Source: Sphacelaria rigidula | Taxonomy: Eukaryota > Phaeophyceae > Sphacelariales | Length of the DNA stretch: 23,623 nt | Direction: 5' to 3' | NCBI GenBank assembly: GCA_964200075.2 | Contig: CAXNAA020000254.1 | Span: 1 to 23,623, forward strand | Shown: positions 1 through 10,418 of the stretch, in pieces | Layout: the number at the start of each line of letters is the position of its first letter | Position numbering within the stretch: position 1 is the stretch's first letter | The notes under the pieces: model-generated | Seen by the model: only the letters and a program-made list of their open reading frames with translations | Told to the model about the DNA's origin: nothing | Databases searched by the model: none | Position numbers and translations under genes: made by a program

Positions 1-441
1 ACGGTCAGGTGATCAAAATTCCCCCCTGTTGTTCGGTCGCTCAGCTGTTTTTTGTTGAAAATCCGTGTTCGGCCAAAAATGAAAGTGCGGCCAGCGGGGA
101 ATGCAAAGTTGCCCTGGAACGGCTTCAATGAGTAGTGCAAGTCATTCCAAGGCGTCAACAGCCGCCTAGCCCTCTTTTCAGGCGAAAAACGACAGAGAAG
201 GGCCACACAGGCAGCTTTCGACTGGAATTTTGAATGGCTCCTATTAGAGTCGGTCTTACGAGGAAAGAATAATTTTGAGAAACATTTGGTGAGAACGGAG
301 GAACATTCCCATGACAGTGCGAAAGGCAACCTAACATGGTTACCTTGCGCGGGCTATTCGGCTCATGATTACACACAGATACGAGGCGACGTGAGGAAAT
401 GTACGTAGACAATGGTTGTAACTATGGAGATGCAGCCAATT

Positions 442-461
442 CTAACGCTAACCCTAACCCC
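442..461 (+). repeat. Short telomere-like patch
   Basis: ctaacgctaaccctaacccc contains two to three CCCTAA-type units. It is too short to be a telomere and may be an interstitial remnant or chance. Confidence 0.35.
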
Positions 462-802
462 GACTAATACCGAGAACCCTCGGACAAGGAGTTGTAGAAT
501 GTTTCGTAGCCAAAGTGTGCGTTGCCAGAGCTAAAATCGACGCCTTTCAGCTGATTTTGGACCAAAACACGTTATGGACAAGCTGGGTCTACTGCTCACC
601 ACTGCTCACCTGCCCCAGACCATGAATTGTCTCAGAACTTTCTCGAGTCTGAAATCAAGTAAAATCGAGTACCAACCATTGTATACGTACATTTCCTGAG
701 GTCTACTGATAAATACACACACCCGACGTGCACAGGAGCATAAAGGGCAGCGCACAGCTTTACAATTTCTCCCAGCACTTTCGCCGAGGGAGAAAGTGTG
801 GA

Positions 803-856
803 CCCGTTGGCATTGTCGCACGGACGGAGTGTGGACCGTCTCTCGCGCCAGAAAGT

Positions 857-895
<39 letters not shown>

Positions 896-1036
896 CTGCA
901 CCACCACAAGCGGTGTACGGTTGGGAGTGGGGCAGAATGAGCTGGTGCCGATACTGCTGCTGTTGCTACTGCTGCTGCTTCTCTCCCTCGTGCGAGACAC
1001 GGTCCGCGTTCGGACCATGCGACAACGCCGGTTCAC
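803..1036. repeat. Imperfect inverted repeat with CAG/CTG arms
   Basis: The left arm (from ttgtcgca at 813-820 through ggaccgtctctcgcg to the CAG run) is matched, in reverse complement, by the right arm (tgcgacaa at 1018-1025 back through ggtccg and gagacacggtccg to the CTG-rich run at 952-980). About three quarters of the core 35 positions match by eye. The spacer is about 58 nt. It could fold as a long hairpin. Confidence 0.55.
861..893 (+). repeat. (CAG)11 microsatellite
   Basis: Eleven perfect CAG units. The surrounding frames encode poly-Gln, poly-Ala or poly-Cys depending on frame, but none belongs to a convincing gene. Confidence 0.95.
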
Positions 1037-1249
1037 TGCGCGTTATTGCCGCCTTGCTGGAAATCCCTGGTCTATTCGTGTACTGTTGCCAAGTCATCAC
1101 ATGATCATCTCTAAATATATATTTACTTAAGCAGGAAAGGCGGACAATATCTCGTGATGAGGTTGTGAACGGTCATGATGTCTGTACTGTTGTACTGTAT
1201 CATTCTCGTTGTAATCATCATGTCTTCATTTTCCTCGTCTCAAAAAAAC

Positions 1250-1312
1250 GGGGGCCCAAGTGGTACTGTTGCGCACCAACAGCCAGCCGTAGCGAAGGTT
1301 CAAATCCTGACA
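1250..1312 (+). repeat. tRNA-like (SINE-type) remnant
   Basis: An A-box-like ggcccaagtggt (1253-1264) is followed 32 nt later by a B-box-like ggttcaaatcc (1297-1307), the internal RNA polymerase III promoter layout. The T stem retains three pairs and the flanks cannot form an acceptor stem, so this is not a functional tRNA. A 6-bp hairpin (ctgttg/caacag) sits in the anticodon-arm region. Confidence 0.4.
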
Positions 1313-1457
1313 GATAAGGTATTTGTTTGGAGAATCTGGCTCCTGTCGTGGAAAGCGTGATGTCACCAGTAGCAAAAAAAATCGACGAGACTCAACGGGG
1401 TGTGGGGTGTGGGAGTGCTGACCCACTTCTCGGTAACAAAATAATGCCCCCGCAGAT

Positions 1458-1640
1458 ATGACGGTGTTAGCCGGCTACTCCGTCACTACTAGTATTTTAA
1501 ATAGGAAGGTAGTGAAGGAGAGATTGCTTAAACTCTCGAGAGTACGGACTACTCCCGAGGAAGCGAGGGAATTTGGAAGTACGAATAGAGTAAAACAAGT
1601 ACTAAGCGCAATGTACCATTGTAGAGCGGACCCATCATAG
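1458..1640 (+). CDS. Small hypothetical open frame (60 codons)
   Basis: A true ATG at 1458 opens a charged 60-residue peptide (RTTPEEAREFGSTNRVKQVL inside it) ending at TAG. It has no signal peptide, membrane segment or recognised domain. It may be a fragment of an old mobile element or a chance frame; no neighbouring exon could be joined to it. Confidence 0.15.
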   Translation: MTVLAGYSVTTSILNRKVVKERLLKLSRVRTTPEEAREFGSTNRVKQVLSAMYHCRADPS

Positions 1641-2091
1641 TCAGTGCGGTCGTGCCGGCTGGCAACCCATCATACCACAAAAGTGATTGCCTTGGGCGCC
1701 AGACCTCATTTCGGAATAATTTCTCCGACCCGCCTCAAAAGCCAGGAACCGCGGCACTACAGATGAGCGGATCCTCCCTGTTTGCGAGCACCATCCTCGA
1801 TAACACTATATACCATATCATACAATCCCTGATCCCCAGCCGCTGGTTTTGTACGTTCAACCAAAGCACTTCTTGTTTACATATATCCACTGGTCCGGCT
1901 AGGATCCATCTCGACCATTAACCATCTCGCGCCGCGCGGGTCAACTCGCCTCCGAAAAGGAGCAACGGTCAATCAACACACTGGGTGAAGGGTGAAAGGC
2001 TAGGTGCATCTGAGGGGCGACATAGGGGTCATGCTGTACTAAATGGGCACAGTATTGTGCGTACTGCACTTGCGCAAAATAACTGCATGTA

Positions 2092-2322
2092 TTACGCTAC
2101 CTCGAAAAGTCTGTATCGTGTCATCTGTACTGTCTTGCGGATCCTGATCATACACAGCATGACATGCCATCCCAGGTCGATTCCTTTTGCCAAGGCGTGC
2201 AGTATGTCCTCCTTCGTGAGTGCTGTAGCATGAGGATCGAGGATTGCTGCTTGGGGGGGAAGGGGTGGAACCGCATGTATGTGTACATGTTTGCATGGCG
2301 GGCAAGCGAGGGTGCCTCCTGC
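2092..2322 (-). CDS. RING gene, terminal exon (ligands 7-8 and C-terminus)
   Basis: The frame opens after TAG at 2325-2323, which can act as the acceptor, and reads AGGTLACPPCKHVHIHAVPP and onward to TAA at 2094-2092 (76 residues). CPPC supplies the last two RING ligands. The downstream 55 residues include LTKEDILHALAKGIDLGWHV and look coding in composition. The acceptor has a weak pyrimidine tract. A GTACAG donor inside the exon (after IRKT) would allow a further exon, but I saw no convincing one downstream. Confidence 0.55.
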   Translation of the reverse strand, partial: AGGTLACPPCKHVHIHAVPPLPPQAAILDPHATALTKEDILHALAKGIDLGWHVMLCMIRIRKTVQMTRYRLFEVA

Positions 2323-4319
2323 CTACTATGAGCAATTTTTCTCTACAATGACGGTACACAACAATCTTCAAATAGACCCAAGTGGTAAGCCGAATTGTCA
2401 CACACTGAAATATCATCATGTGTTACCTGGAATGCACAGCTTCTCAGCGCGCAAGAAAAACAACTTGTGGAGACTTTTAGCGTATCATTATTCGTGTGTA
2501 CTCGTGATTATATCCTGCTGCTAGTACATGCCAAAACGATGAGTTCAGAAGTTTGACTGCGACTTCATCGGTTATCTCCGTCGTATGCCATGTGGTACTT
2601 CTAGGGTGGCAGTACAACGCACAGACTTACGTTCGAGGGTATACAAGCAACAGTACAGTAACAGTATACAGCACACACTACCGTGCCCGAGGTTGAGTCC
2701 TTCAGCGCTGCGAAGAGCTTTGCAGCACACGTGGGAATTACATATGATAACTCAACGACCATGATGAATTTGGCATCACGAACATCCACACAAGAGCTCG
2801 ACTGTTGCGGTTCCTCTCATATTTGCCATCAAATAATCTCGCGTTAGAGGGTCGACAACGCATTCCGCAACCACCATGTCTGAGCATGGGTAGAACCTAG
2901 GGCTCCCGCCTGCTCGACTGTACCATTGTGTATCACGACACCGTCTGCCGAACATGCGACACATGTGTCAAGCATATGTCCACGACAATTCCGACAATTC
3001 CGCGGGGTGAATAACAACCGATGCCTCAAGATCTTCAGGCGCATGAAGTCGCGTTTGTGCCCTATGATTGCAGACACTTCTTCGGAATTGCGTCTGCAGC
3101 CAGCCTCTGACAAATCAGCTGGCAACGAAGGTTCTGGGATAAAGCCTCCCAAGTCCCGAAGCGCTTCGACGGGAAACAACAAGCAACATTCAACATTCCC
3201 TCCAAACAAGCACCAGCTATCATCATACAAATTCTGGAACAAAAACTAGTTTAGCCACGAGGTTGTGTGTGTGCAACATAAAAATTCGGATACTCTACGT
3301 GTACTGTAATGTAGTGTATTTACGTTCGCTTCGAGGAAGGCGATACTCGGCTGTTGAAATGCTGTCACACGCTGACAGTAGCCATGTGTAAGTGGGACGT
3401 AACATGATCACATTCCCCAACTCAGAACGTCTTGCAGGCTGAAAGCCGCACGAATCAGTGCACAGCTGGTTAATCGGTGTGGTGTGAAACAGTTACAAGG
3501 GATGGGTTTACATAAAACAGAACAGTCGGAAAACAGTGAGTGCTGTATCAAGCAGCACGGACTTTTGAAATGGTAAAAATACTGAAAATAAAGACGCGCC
3601 GACACCGTCGACTGCAGTCAGTCACAGGCTGTACTACTACAAACCCACTGTTGTCGAGGTGGCGGGTATAATGTACTGCGCCCGGTGCTGAGCGGTAAGC
3701 TTGTAGCGCAACGAGTGAAAAAAATCGGGGAATGGACAATGAGTACCCCATCCAAAGTGTTCGCTTCACTGTCGGCTGCTGACCACGTTTGCTACGACCA
3801 TAACACCGAGCGCCACTTCCTGTAGAACGGACTGAAGGCACTTTCACCTATCCCGCACACAACGGCAACAAACCCCTTTTCCTCCGGTTGGTCTTTATTT
3901 TTGGGTTGAAACAGAAGGCAAACATTTCTCAACATTTTTGGGACCGAAATCGGACGGCGGGTACATCACATCATGCACCCGCTGCTTCACACTACAGACA
4001 GCTCTGCACGTCAACAGTTGTTTCGTAACTGCAGCCTCAAGGCGATAATGACACAATGGCGTAGCAACATCCACCCCCCTGCCAGTTGTGCTCTGTAGAC
4101 GCTGGGCAAATGTGATGAATTCCTCGAAATAACTTACGTGGAGCAAACGAGATGGCCGCAGGGGAGGAGCCTGGGAACCAAGTTGCTGTTCCCCTTGATG
4201 GAGTAGTCGAAATAGAGGTAACAATTTGGGCAGGAAGTCAAATCTGCATCGCCCGCAACTGGGGTAAGGCCGGCCGCCGCAGCTATCTTCCGGAGTCCTT
4301 TGCGTGAAGCGGAAGCCAT
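2092..4319 (-). CDS. Small RING-finger (E3 ubiquitin-ligase-like) protein, three exons
   Basis: The protein is assembled from minus-strand segments 4319-4138, 2730-2682 (or 2796-2682) and 2322-2092. With the shorter middle exon the product is 153 residues. Its ligands follow the RING-HC consensus: C30-x2-C33-x20-C54-x-H56-x2-C59-x2-C62-x21-C84-x2-C87, including the typical PRLLPCGH stretch and, after the last pair, a Pro-rich segment ending in a hydrophobic AIL as in many RING proteins. RING domains recruit E2 ubiquitin-conjugating enzymes. The rest of the protein (LTKEDILHALAKGIDLGWHV) has no domain I recognise. The start is ATG 4319 (context gcagtcATGG); an in-frame upstream start near 4472 would add about 51 low-complexity residues. 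The middle-exon acceptor is abnormal (see its entry). Confidence 0.6.
2682..2796 (-). CDS. RING gene, middle exon (ligand 6 and linker); acceptor uncertain
   Basis: The frame here contains PTCAAKLFAALKDSTSGT followed by a GTAGTG donor at 2681. In the phase left by exon 1, the only nearby AG acceptor starts the exon at 2796 and gives CSTSC, with one residue too many between ligands 5 and 6. Starting at 2730, after an AC rather than AG end (ttcccac), gives CSTC and a perfect RING spacing. I cannot decide between a real GT-AC intron, a local sequence difference and a missed exon. Confidence 0.45.
4138..4319 (-). CDS. RING gene, exon 1 (first five zinc ligands)
   Basis: The exon encodes a short Ala/Arg-rich N-terminus, then SCPNCYLYFD, VPRLLPCGHLVC and Ser-Thr. 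The CPNC pair, CGH and the following Cys are ligands 1 to 5 of a RING-HC domain. It ends two nucleotides into a codon at a textbook GTAAGT donor (GT at 4137-4136). The longer frame reading through the donor loses the RING pattern, which supports splicing here. Confidence 0.75.
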
Positions 4320-4343
4320 GACTGCTCTTAGCCGCAGCGGCGG

Positions 4344-4400
4344 CAGCTCTCCCTCTGTCACTCCCCCTCCTTCCCTCCTGCTTCCTCGCCAGGCTCTCTC
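4344..4400 (-). promoter_or_regulatory. GA-rich leader upstream of the RING gene start
   Basis: On the minus strand this is a nearly pure purine stretch (CT-rich on the plus strand), ending about 25 nt before the ATG at 4319. Purine-rich leaders are common just upstream of eukaryotic start codons, so it is probably 5' UTR or core-promoter sequence. No TATA box is evident close by. Confidence 0.35.
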
Positions 4401-4479
4401 TTGGCTGTCCACTACCCGCCCCCAGCGGCCCGTATAGAACGAACCAAGGAATCTCGCAACGCGCGGGAACACCTGACGA

Positions 4480-7400
4480 TCTCCTCTCCGAAGTCTACCG
4501 TGGCTAGAGCCGCGGTGTCTTACCGCAGTGTTGGAATGAATTCAGAAGCTTGATATTCTTGAAATGAAAGGACAGTGGTCTACGCCGTTGCTGGATTACC
4601 ACGTTCCGTAGTTGAGTGCACTGTACGGTTGTACTGCCTGTACTTTGCCCAGTACATCGCCTGCTGTAGAAGATGGATCGCGGGTCTGACCGTAAAGGTT
4701 GAGGATATTCCTGAGCAAGACGGATCAGATACGATGAACAGTGCTAGAGCAAAACGGCGCAGGCCGTCGTCGAGTCGGGGAATTGTGTGTGCACTATACT
4801 GCGCTTTCCGGACCTAGGGAGGGCACTCATTGTTGAAGTATCTGAGGCAGTGAAGTGTGCAGGGTTGAGCTGCAGACACATCTGTCGAAATACCGGAGGC
4901 AGGAGAGAAAGCGTGATTGGAGGCTGCACAGCTGCTGAGAACGGCGGTACAAACACTACAGTACCGCACCGTACTAGCGGACAAATAGGGACAGGAATCC
5001 GGTGGTATTGGCTGATCGCAGAGCTATGACTAGGGCTGGATCCCTCAGAGTCTTGTCCTCGGCTTCCATCCTGCCAGTGGCACATGCGATGCGTTCTCTC
5101 GATGAACCACCCAGGTTAGTCACCTCGAAAGATATATTGTCCTAGAGTATAGGTTGCGATGCACTTTCTCGCTGACCGTGATACTCCCCACTGTGCGGGC
5201 TGCTGTACCTACCCCTAGCTCTGCGCTGCACCAGGACGGTTTTAGCACAGCGTCCTGATGGAGACGAATGGGCACAGCCCTGCCGCGAAGACCTCTGTAC
5301 GTCGCTGCCGCCGATATCACAGTCGGTGTGCGCACCGCATTAGCAGTTTCAGTGGTGTTAAATCCCAACAAACGATGACGAGATGAGATGGATACGGCGC
5401 TTGATGTTGGCATTGCTGTTTTTAGCGTTTGATTATTCGGAAGTCTGCTGATGTATATGGCTGGGACGTCTACTGATGAGGCAAGCATGACGTCGTACCC
5501 TGCTGCAATCACGCCTTACCTCATGTTTTGTCACTTCAAATATCCCTCGTATCGTCTACAACAGTACCCGAAAAAGAAATCAAGCGGTTCCTCCGCACCC
5601 CATCTTGCAATAGAAGCGGAGATCACTTTTTTCCCCACCCTTTGCACTGTTTATTTCGTTGGTCTTGCTCCACCCGTCAAATCAAGTATCAAATGAAAAC
5701 TCTCGCTATGGGCTTGTAACTCAGACCTTCCTTTCCATTGGTCTTTGTTTTGCATGCGAAAAACACCCAGGAAACACGTGAAAATAATTATCGGAACAAT
5801 AAAAAATGGATTTGTTCGCTCTTTCCACATCCTGAACAAATGATTAACACACACACAATAATTAAGTGTTGCGCCAAAAGAAAACGTCGAATGTACGCCG
5901 ATTGTCGCATACAAGAATCATTGTATAAATTACCAGCTTGGATCGTCCGCAAAGTAGGTGAAGTTCGCACGAGCGAGGTGCCCCAGAGGGACGACCTACG
6001 GCCCAACACACGGCATATCTGAAAAGCCATGTTCAAGGCTGGATCGTCGGCATAAGTTGCAGGCCGAGAACGTGATCATATCCCGCGTTCGGTGGTGTGC
6101 ATGGTGTTGCTCGGTACGGGTACCTTGCGGACCCCATTGTACAGCGATAGGTGGCGACTACGTTCGGTGTTCCAGCGCACCACCGCGCCCAGGGCGTAGT
6201 ATATGGAGTGTACAATCCGCTTGAAAAAGAAGCATCTCATTTGCTTTCGTCGCACTGAGAACGGCACAATCTTTTGCATGCATGTCTGGCGGCCCAGCTG
6301 ATGGGTTTGAAATTTGAAAACTCCGTCATGACCACTAGATAAAGTGCAGTATAATACGCTGATGCAATGTACAGTCTTCAGACAGTATACCCGTACGGCA
6401 ATACTACGTGACCGCATATGATATGCGACGTATTCAGGGCGTAACTGCATCTCATGTTTATTTGAGTTCCTACCTACGGTAACCACCATTTTTCAGTGCA
6501 ACTTGAGTTGTGGATTTCTCGCCTGTGACTGCGTGTTCCATCATGAAACTTGACACACTAGTTGGGCACAACACAGGCAGCATATGCCCAAAGCATCCGC
6601 GCGATTGAACGGGGAACACCGTACAACATGACCCCAACCGATTGTGGGGAATGCCGTCCATGCGCTCTCAAAGCGGCCATGCAGCTGCCCAGACTTTGCG
6701 CACTACAGATGAACGCAAATGTGCACGCGCAGATGCACAAACTTGGACATTTAGCGCGGCTGAGCTGCTGATGTGGTAGAAAATTGACACCGGTCTGTAC
6801 TGGGACCCTCTGTGGATCATGACCATCTGTAGTGTACCGATCGGCACACAGTCTGTAGAGCTGCCCAGTTCATGACGCACGACCCTACGCGCGCTGTAGC
6901 CGCTACGAGGCGCTGAAACTTTGCTCATATGTTGTGCGAACCACAGTCAATCGTCACTATATCTGGTATTGTGCGCACTAGAGAAAAAGTGGTCAGATTC
7001 TGTTCCGAAAAAATGTTTGCTTTTTGGCGCAACACTGAATTGTCGTGCATTGAGCCATCCGCTACGAAGGTAGCAGTGCTCATATGATGAACGTACTGTA
7101 CGAGTAACCGTATAAATGATGCAGCGTCTATGCGGTTGGTAATCGTCTCTTTGAGTGATATTTTGGCTACTGTACTCGTATAGATTTGTGCTACTTGCGC
7201 ACAGCTGTTAATAGTTGCGTATATTCTTCAACAAATTAATTGAAAAGTTGTGAATAGGTAACTAGTTGCAGAAGATTTTCATCCCCTATGATGAGTACCT
7301 GCAGGCGATGAATGTTGATATTTTCATCAACAGTAGCGATTGTATATAGGCAACAAGTAGGACGTACATCTTTCTCATCCAACAGTTAGTTGTCTACTAG

Positions 7401-7735
7401 GCTAGTTGTGCAGATGTGTGCCTGTAACAGGACAGTGTTGGCATGGTAATGATTAATATGCACCGCCTACTGTACACCCACAGTGTTTTTCCCTTTCAAT
7501 ATTATGGAGGCAGTTTTTTGCGATTATAATTCATGATCTATGGCGTCAGTTGGAGACAACCATGCTCCAAAATCATATTTAATGGCAACCGATCCGTATT
7601 TGTACAAAAATGAGGATTTCAGCTCGTCTACAGGCGATTTCTCCCGTGAAATGATTTTTCGGGCCCCACTCCGTTAAGTCGTGCCTATTTCGAACGCGGG
7701 GCACTATGGTCCAAAAATATTGAATCCCATAATTT
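4480..7735. other. Gene-poor stretch
   Basis: No exon with convincing flanking splice sites or family features was found. Minus-strand 5120-5512 is open for 130 codons with reasonable composition (SSAVSISSRHRLLGFNTTET) but starts at GTG and matches nothing I know. The interval 6930-7735 is AT-rich, without any frame of note, and contains several TACTGTA-type words. Confidence 0.5.
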
Positions 7736-8037
7736 TTGCCCCTATCTGTGGCCCCTCTGCCGTATTACTATTGCCCCCGGAGATCGCCAGGGAATCTATT
7801 TGCGCAAACCGATTTCAAAGAGTCTTTCTGCACTAGTTTGAGTACGTTGCGCAAACCACACACAATGTTATTCCTTCTCAACGATATGGAGGCGGTATCT
7901 TGGGCGACTAGGCGTCCAAACACAGCCCACCTGGAATCTGATCATGCTGCAACTTCATGTGCTTGTATTTGCGCACAGGAAGTCCTGATAAAAATTCAGC
8001 TTGAAATCTCAAAATCGGGCCCCGCGTAGAACTTTTT

Positions 8038-8124
8038 GTGTGGTGATACTGCTGCTTCACCCCAGTGTTCCAACTGATAGAGGAGCCTCCAATTACACAG
8101 GTCACGGGTTCGAATCCCCACACG
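8038..8124 (+). repeat. tRNA-like (SINE-type) remnant
   Basis: A perfect B box ggttcgaatcc (8107-8117) sits in cacgggttcgaatcccc. The upstream ccaactgatagagg resembles a D arm, and GTGTGG at 8038-8043 can pair with CCACAC at 8118-8123. Stems are otherwise degenerate and an anticodon arm cannot be drawn properly, so a tRNA-derived SINE head is more likely than a tRNA gene. Confidence 0.45.
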
Positions 8125-8226
8125 ACCACTTCTCTCCCCATAATCTGGTAGACTTTTTTTTTCGAACTGTAAGAATAACCGATTATCATCGGGGATTGGA
8201 TCGAGGGAAATCGTTGCAGCCCAATC

Positions 8227-8586
8227 CTAGTTGGATACCTGTGCCTGTGCTCGTTGTATGTGATAATCGGCTCGGAAGACCTCTCCCATGATGGTGAAGC
8301 TGCTGACGAGCTTGATGTCATCTCGCAGCATTCCCAGTGCACACTTGACTGTGCGTGTGTCAAAGTTGTCAGACGTGATTCTGCCGCGTTTCGTAAAGAT
8401 CCGCCGTGTTCCTAGTGATGATAATTTTCGATAATACGGAGGCAGTATTTCAGAAGGTTGGCCATCGAGACAAGGCACACCTCGTTTGTGGTGGTAGTCA
8501 TAGTAGTCATAGTGATGACGCCGAAACTTGGGCGATGTGGTGACTGGTATAATGGCACAGCAAGCAGCTGAGGGCGTGGCGTACAT
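8227..8586 (-). CDS. Hypothetical open frame (119 residues), possibly repeat-derived
   Basis: On the minus strand, ATG 8586 opens a 119-codon frame ending near 8227. Its second half (SDNFDTRTVKCALGMLRDDI followed by KLVSSFTIMGEVFRADYHI) has protein-like composition, while the first half is Tyr/His-rich because of short repeats (catagtagt units). It adjoins a tRNA-like repeat and contains one of three copies of a GGAGGC-type motif, so it may be part of a degenerate element. No family is recognised. Confidence 0.18.
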   Translation of the reverse strand: MYATPSAACCAIIPVTTSPKFRRHHYDYYDYHHKRGVPCLDGQPSEILPPYYRKLSSLGTRRIFTKRGRITSDNFDTRTVKCALGMLRDDIKLVSSFTIMGEVFRADYHIQRAQAQVSN

Positions 8587-9624
8587 TGAAACGGTGGATA
8601 CCACCGACGCGCTTGTATTTATTTATTTGAAACTTCCTGTCTGATAATAATTATTGCGGGTTCGGTATCGATCGGGCACGCAGGCAGCATCGGTTCCTGA
8701 CAGCCTCATTATGAATCTTCGCCTGGTAATGGAATAACGCTTGAAGAAAAACAGTTAAGAAGCATCGTTTGGGCTCCGTCCAAGGGTCAGTTGTTTCCCA
8801 TATACAGACGGTCATTCAAACGATGGAGGCGACCTTACAGTTCTCCGTGCGCCACCCTGGTCAAACGCACATTTGACGGAGGTCCCACGCTCATCATGTG
8901 CATGCAATTCACGGGAGAGTCGTAACGCTAAAAAGTGAATGTGACAAATGACCCCGATAGAGCCCTTTCCCAAGGCGTCCATGCAATGGATGGTGCGCAG
9001 TCGTCACACACAATTAGTGAACAGCACTGCATTATGATAGTGCGCGCAGTCAGGGCGGGGGTCGCATGTACGACAACACGGTGCCAACTTCGTCCCGTAC
9101 TCTCGAGCAGAGCCATTGCTTCACTTTCCAACCGCCTGCGATATGCGCAGTGACGTTCCCCCTGGGTGGTGCTGCTTCCTCCACCTTGCTGGCACGCCGG
9201 TTGAGCCAGCTGCCTCCGCGCAGATTGCGATGACCCCCCTTGCCACGATGATTTCTGCTCTGAGCCCCGTGCAATTGACACTGCGAAACATGACTGTTGC
9301 GGCTGGAACGTGAAAATGAAAATAATTCCCTTCTTCGAAAGTCTCGACCTTACGAGGGTATGGAACAGGAGTAATAGTGTTTCCTAAAAAAAAACACTCT
9401 GAACACGCTCTCATGCAACGAAATGAGACGCACCCGGTACCCAACGCAGTGCAATAACGTCATCGCCTAAACTGCGCTAATCCACCAGTTGTGGTGCCGT
9501 GCATTACCAGGATGGTCTGCAGTTCACAACAACATGCTTCGACCGGGCAAGTTGTTGTGTACTGGGATGTGCCTTTGTGTTAGTTCTAAGGCTGGCCCAG
9601 GTCATACTGGTTCGATTATCAGCA

Positions 9625-10275
9625 TTAGGGTATGATGGAGAGAGCGGGGGGTTGACACCCGATGCCTTGAGTTTCTCTTCGACTTATCTGATTTCCACCG
9701 TCGAAAGCGTGACTTCCTGAGTAATCAAAAAGTAGTTGACTGAATTGTTTGACGGGAGTTGACGCAGTGCGGGAGTGTTGATGGTCATGATCCAATCCGC
9801 GAGACCAAAATGCGAGGCGTGTAGCGGGGACAGGAGATGGGCTGATCCGTTGAGACCACGGAGTCGTCCCGAGGAAGGGGAGGGGTTCAAAGTACGTCCA
9901 AGAGGAAAAATAGCTCGAGCCGTAGCTCTTCATGACCTGAATGCGACGTGCTTGGTTTGAGTCAAATCTGTTCAGGAGTGATGAGAGACAATGATCGTGT
10001 TGTGCCACACGCGCGCGGAATTGTCCTACGTAAAGGCTCAGCAACGGCACAGCTATGTTTGTAAATGACACGCCCGCGGCCGCCCTTCCTATACTCTTGA
10101 CCGGAATACCTGGAAGCAAATACCGCTGTGTTGCTGTGTGTAGACTAGCACAGGCTAGCGTGTGCGGTGTTTTTGTGTGCTCGTATGTTCGGGACTCGGT
10201 TTGCACCGCCGTATCTGACTGGAGCAAGAGGGAATGACAGACCCAAGGGCCAGAAAGAACCACATTCCCTTGCAA
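9625..10275 (-). other. Long minus-strand open frame of doubtful coding status
   Basis: A 216-codon open frame lies immediately downstream of the frameshifted remnant. An acceptor-like ccctcttgctccag ends at 10219, and its phase (0) matches the donor at 10418, so part of it could be a continuation of that gene. The peptide (for example SLYVGQFRARVAQHDH) shows no domain, and its composition is not clearly protein-like. In another minus-strand frame, 9504-9890 is open apart from one TAA and reads VEEKLKASGVNPPLSPSYPN. I would not call a gene here. Confidence 0.15.
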
Positions 10276-10418
10276 CTTTTAAGTCAGATACCATAAAACG
10301 CCGTTTTTTGTTCATTTAAAAAAAATTGTGTTAATTAAAAAGATGATCGAGACGCTGCGATCCCATTCCGGTTTCAATAGTTGAAGTTATGCGATTCTTC
10401 GTTGACTTTGTCTTATAC

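Noticed and set aside
632-1036. 134-codon minus-strand frame with Ser and Cys runs
   Set aside because: Its length comes from the CAG/CTG repeats; all frames of such repeats are open, and no flanking protein-like sequence was seen.
2844-3242. Minus-strand 132-codon frame with Cys pairs (CRNCRGHMLDTCVAC) behind a good acceptor
   Set aside because: It lies inside intron 1 of the RING gene. In the phase required by exon 1 it gives no RING completion, and its own frame matches no Cys domain I know. It could still be an exon of an alternative transcript.
8038-8124. Functional tRNA gene
   Set aside because: The B box is perfect, but the T stem, anticodon arm and acceptor stem cannot be formed properly.
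7908-8363. 151-codon minus-strand open frame
   Set aside because: Part of it (WGFEPVTCVIGG) is simply the antisense of the tRNA-like B box, so it is a shadow of a repeat.
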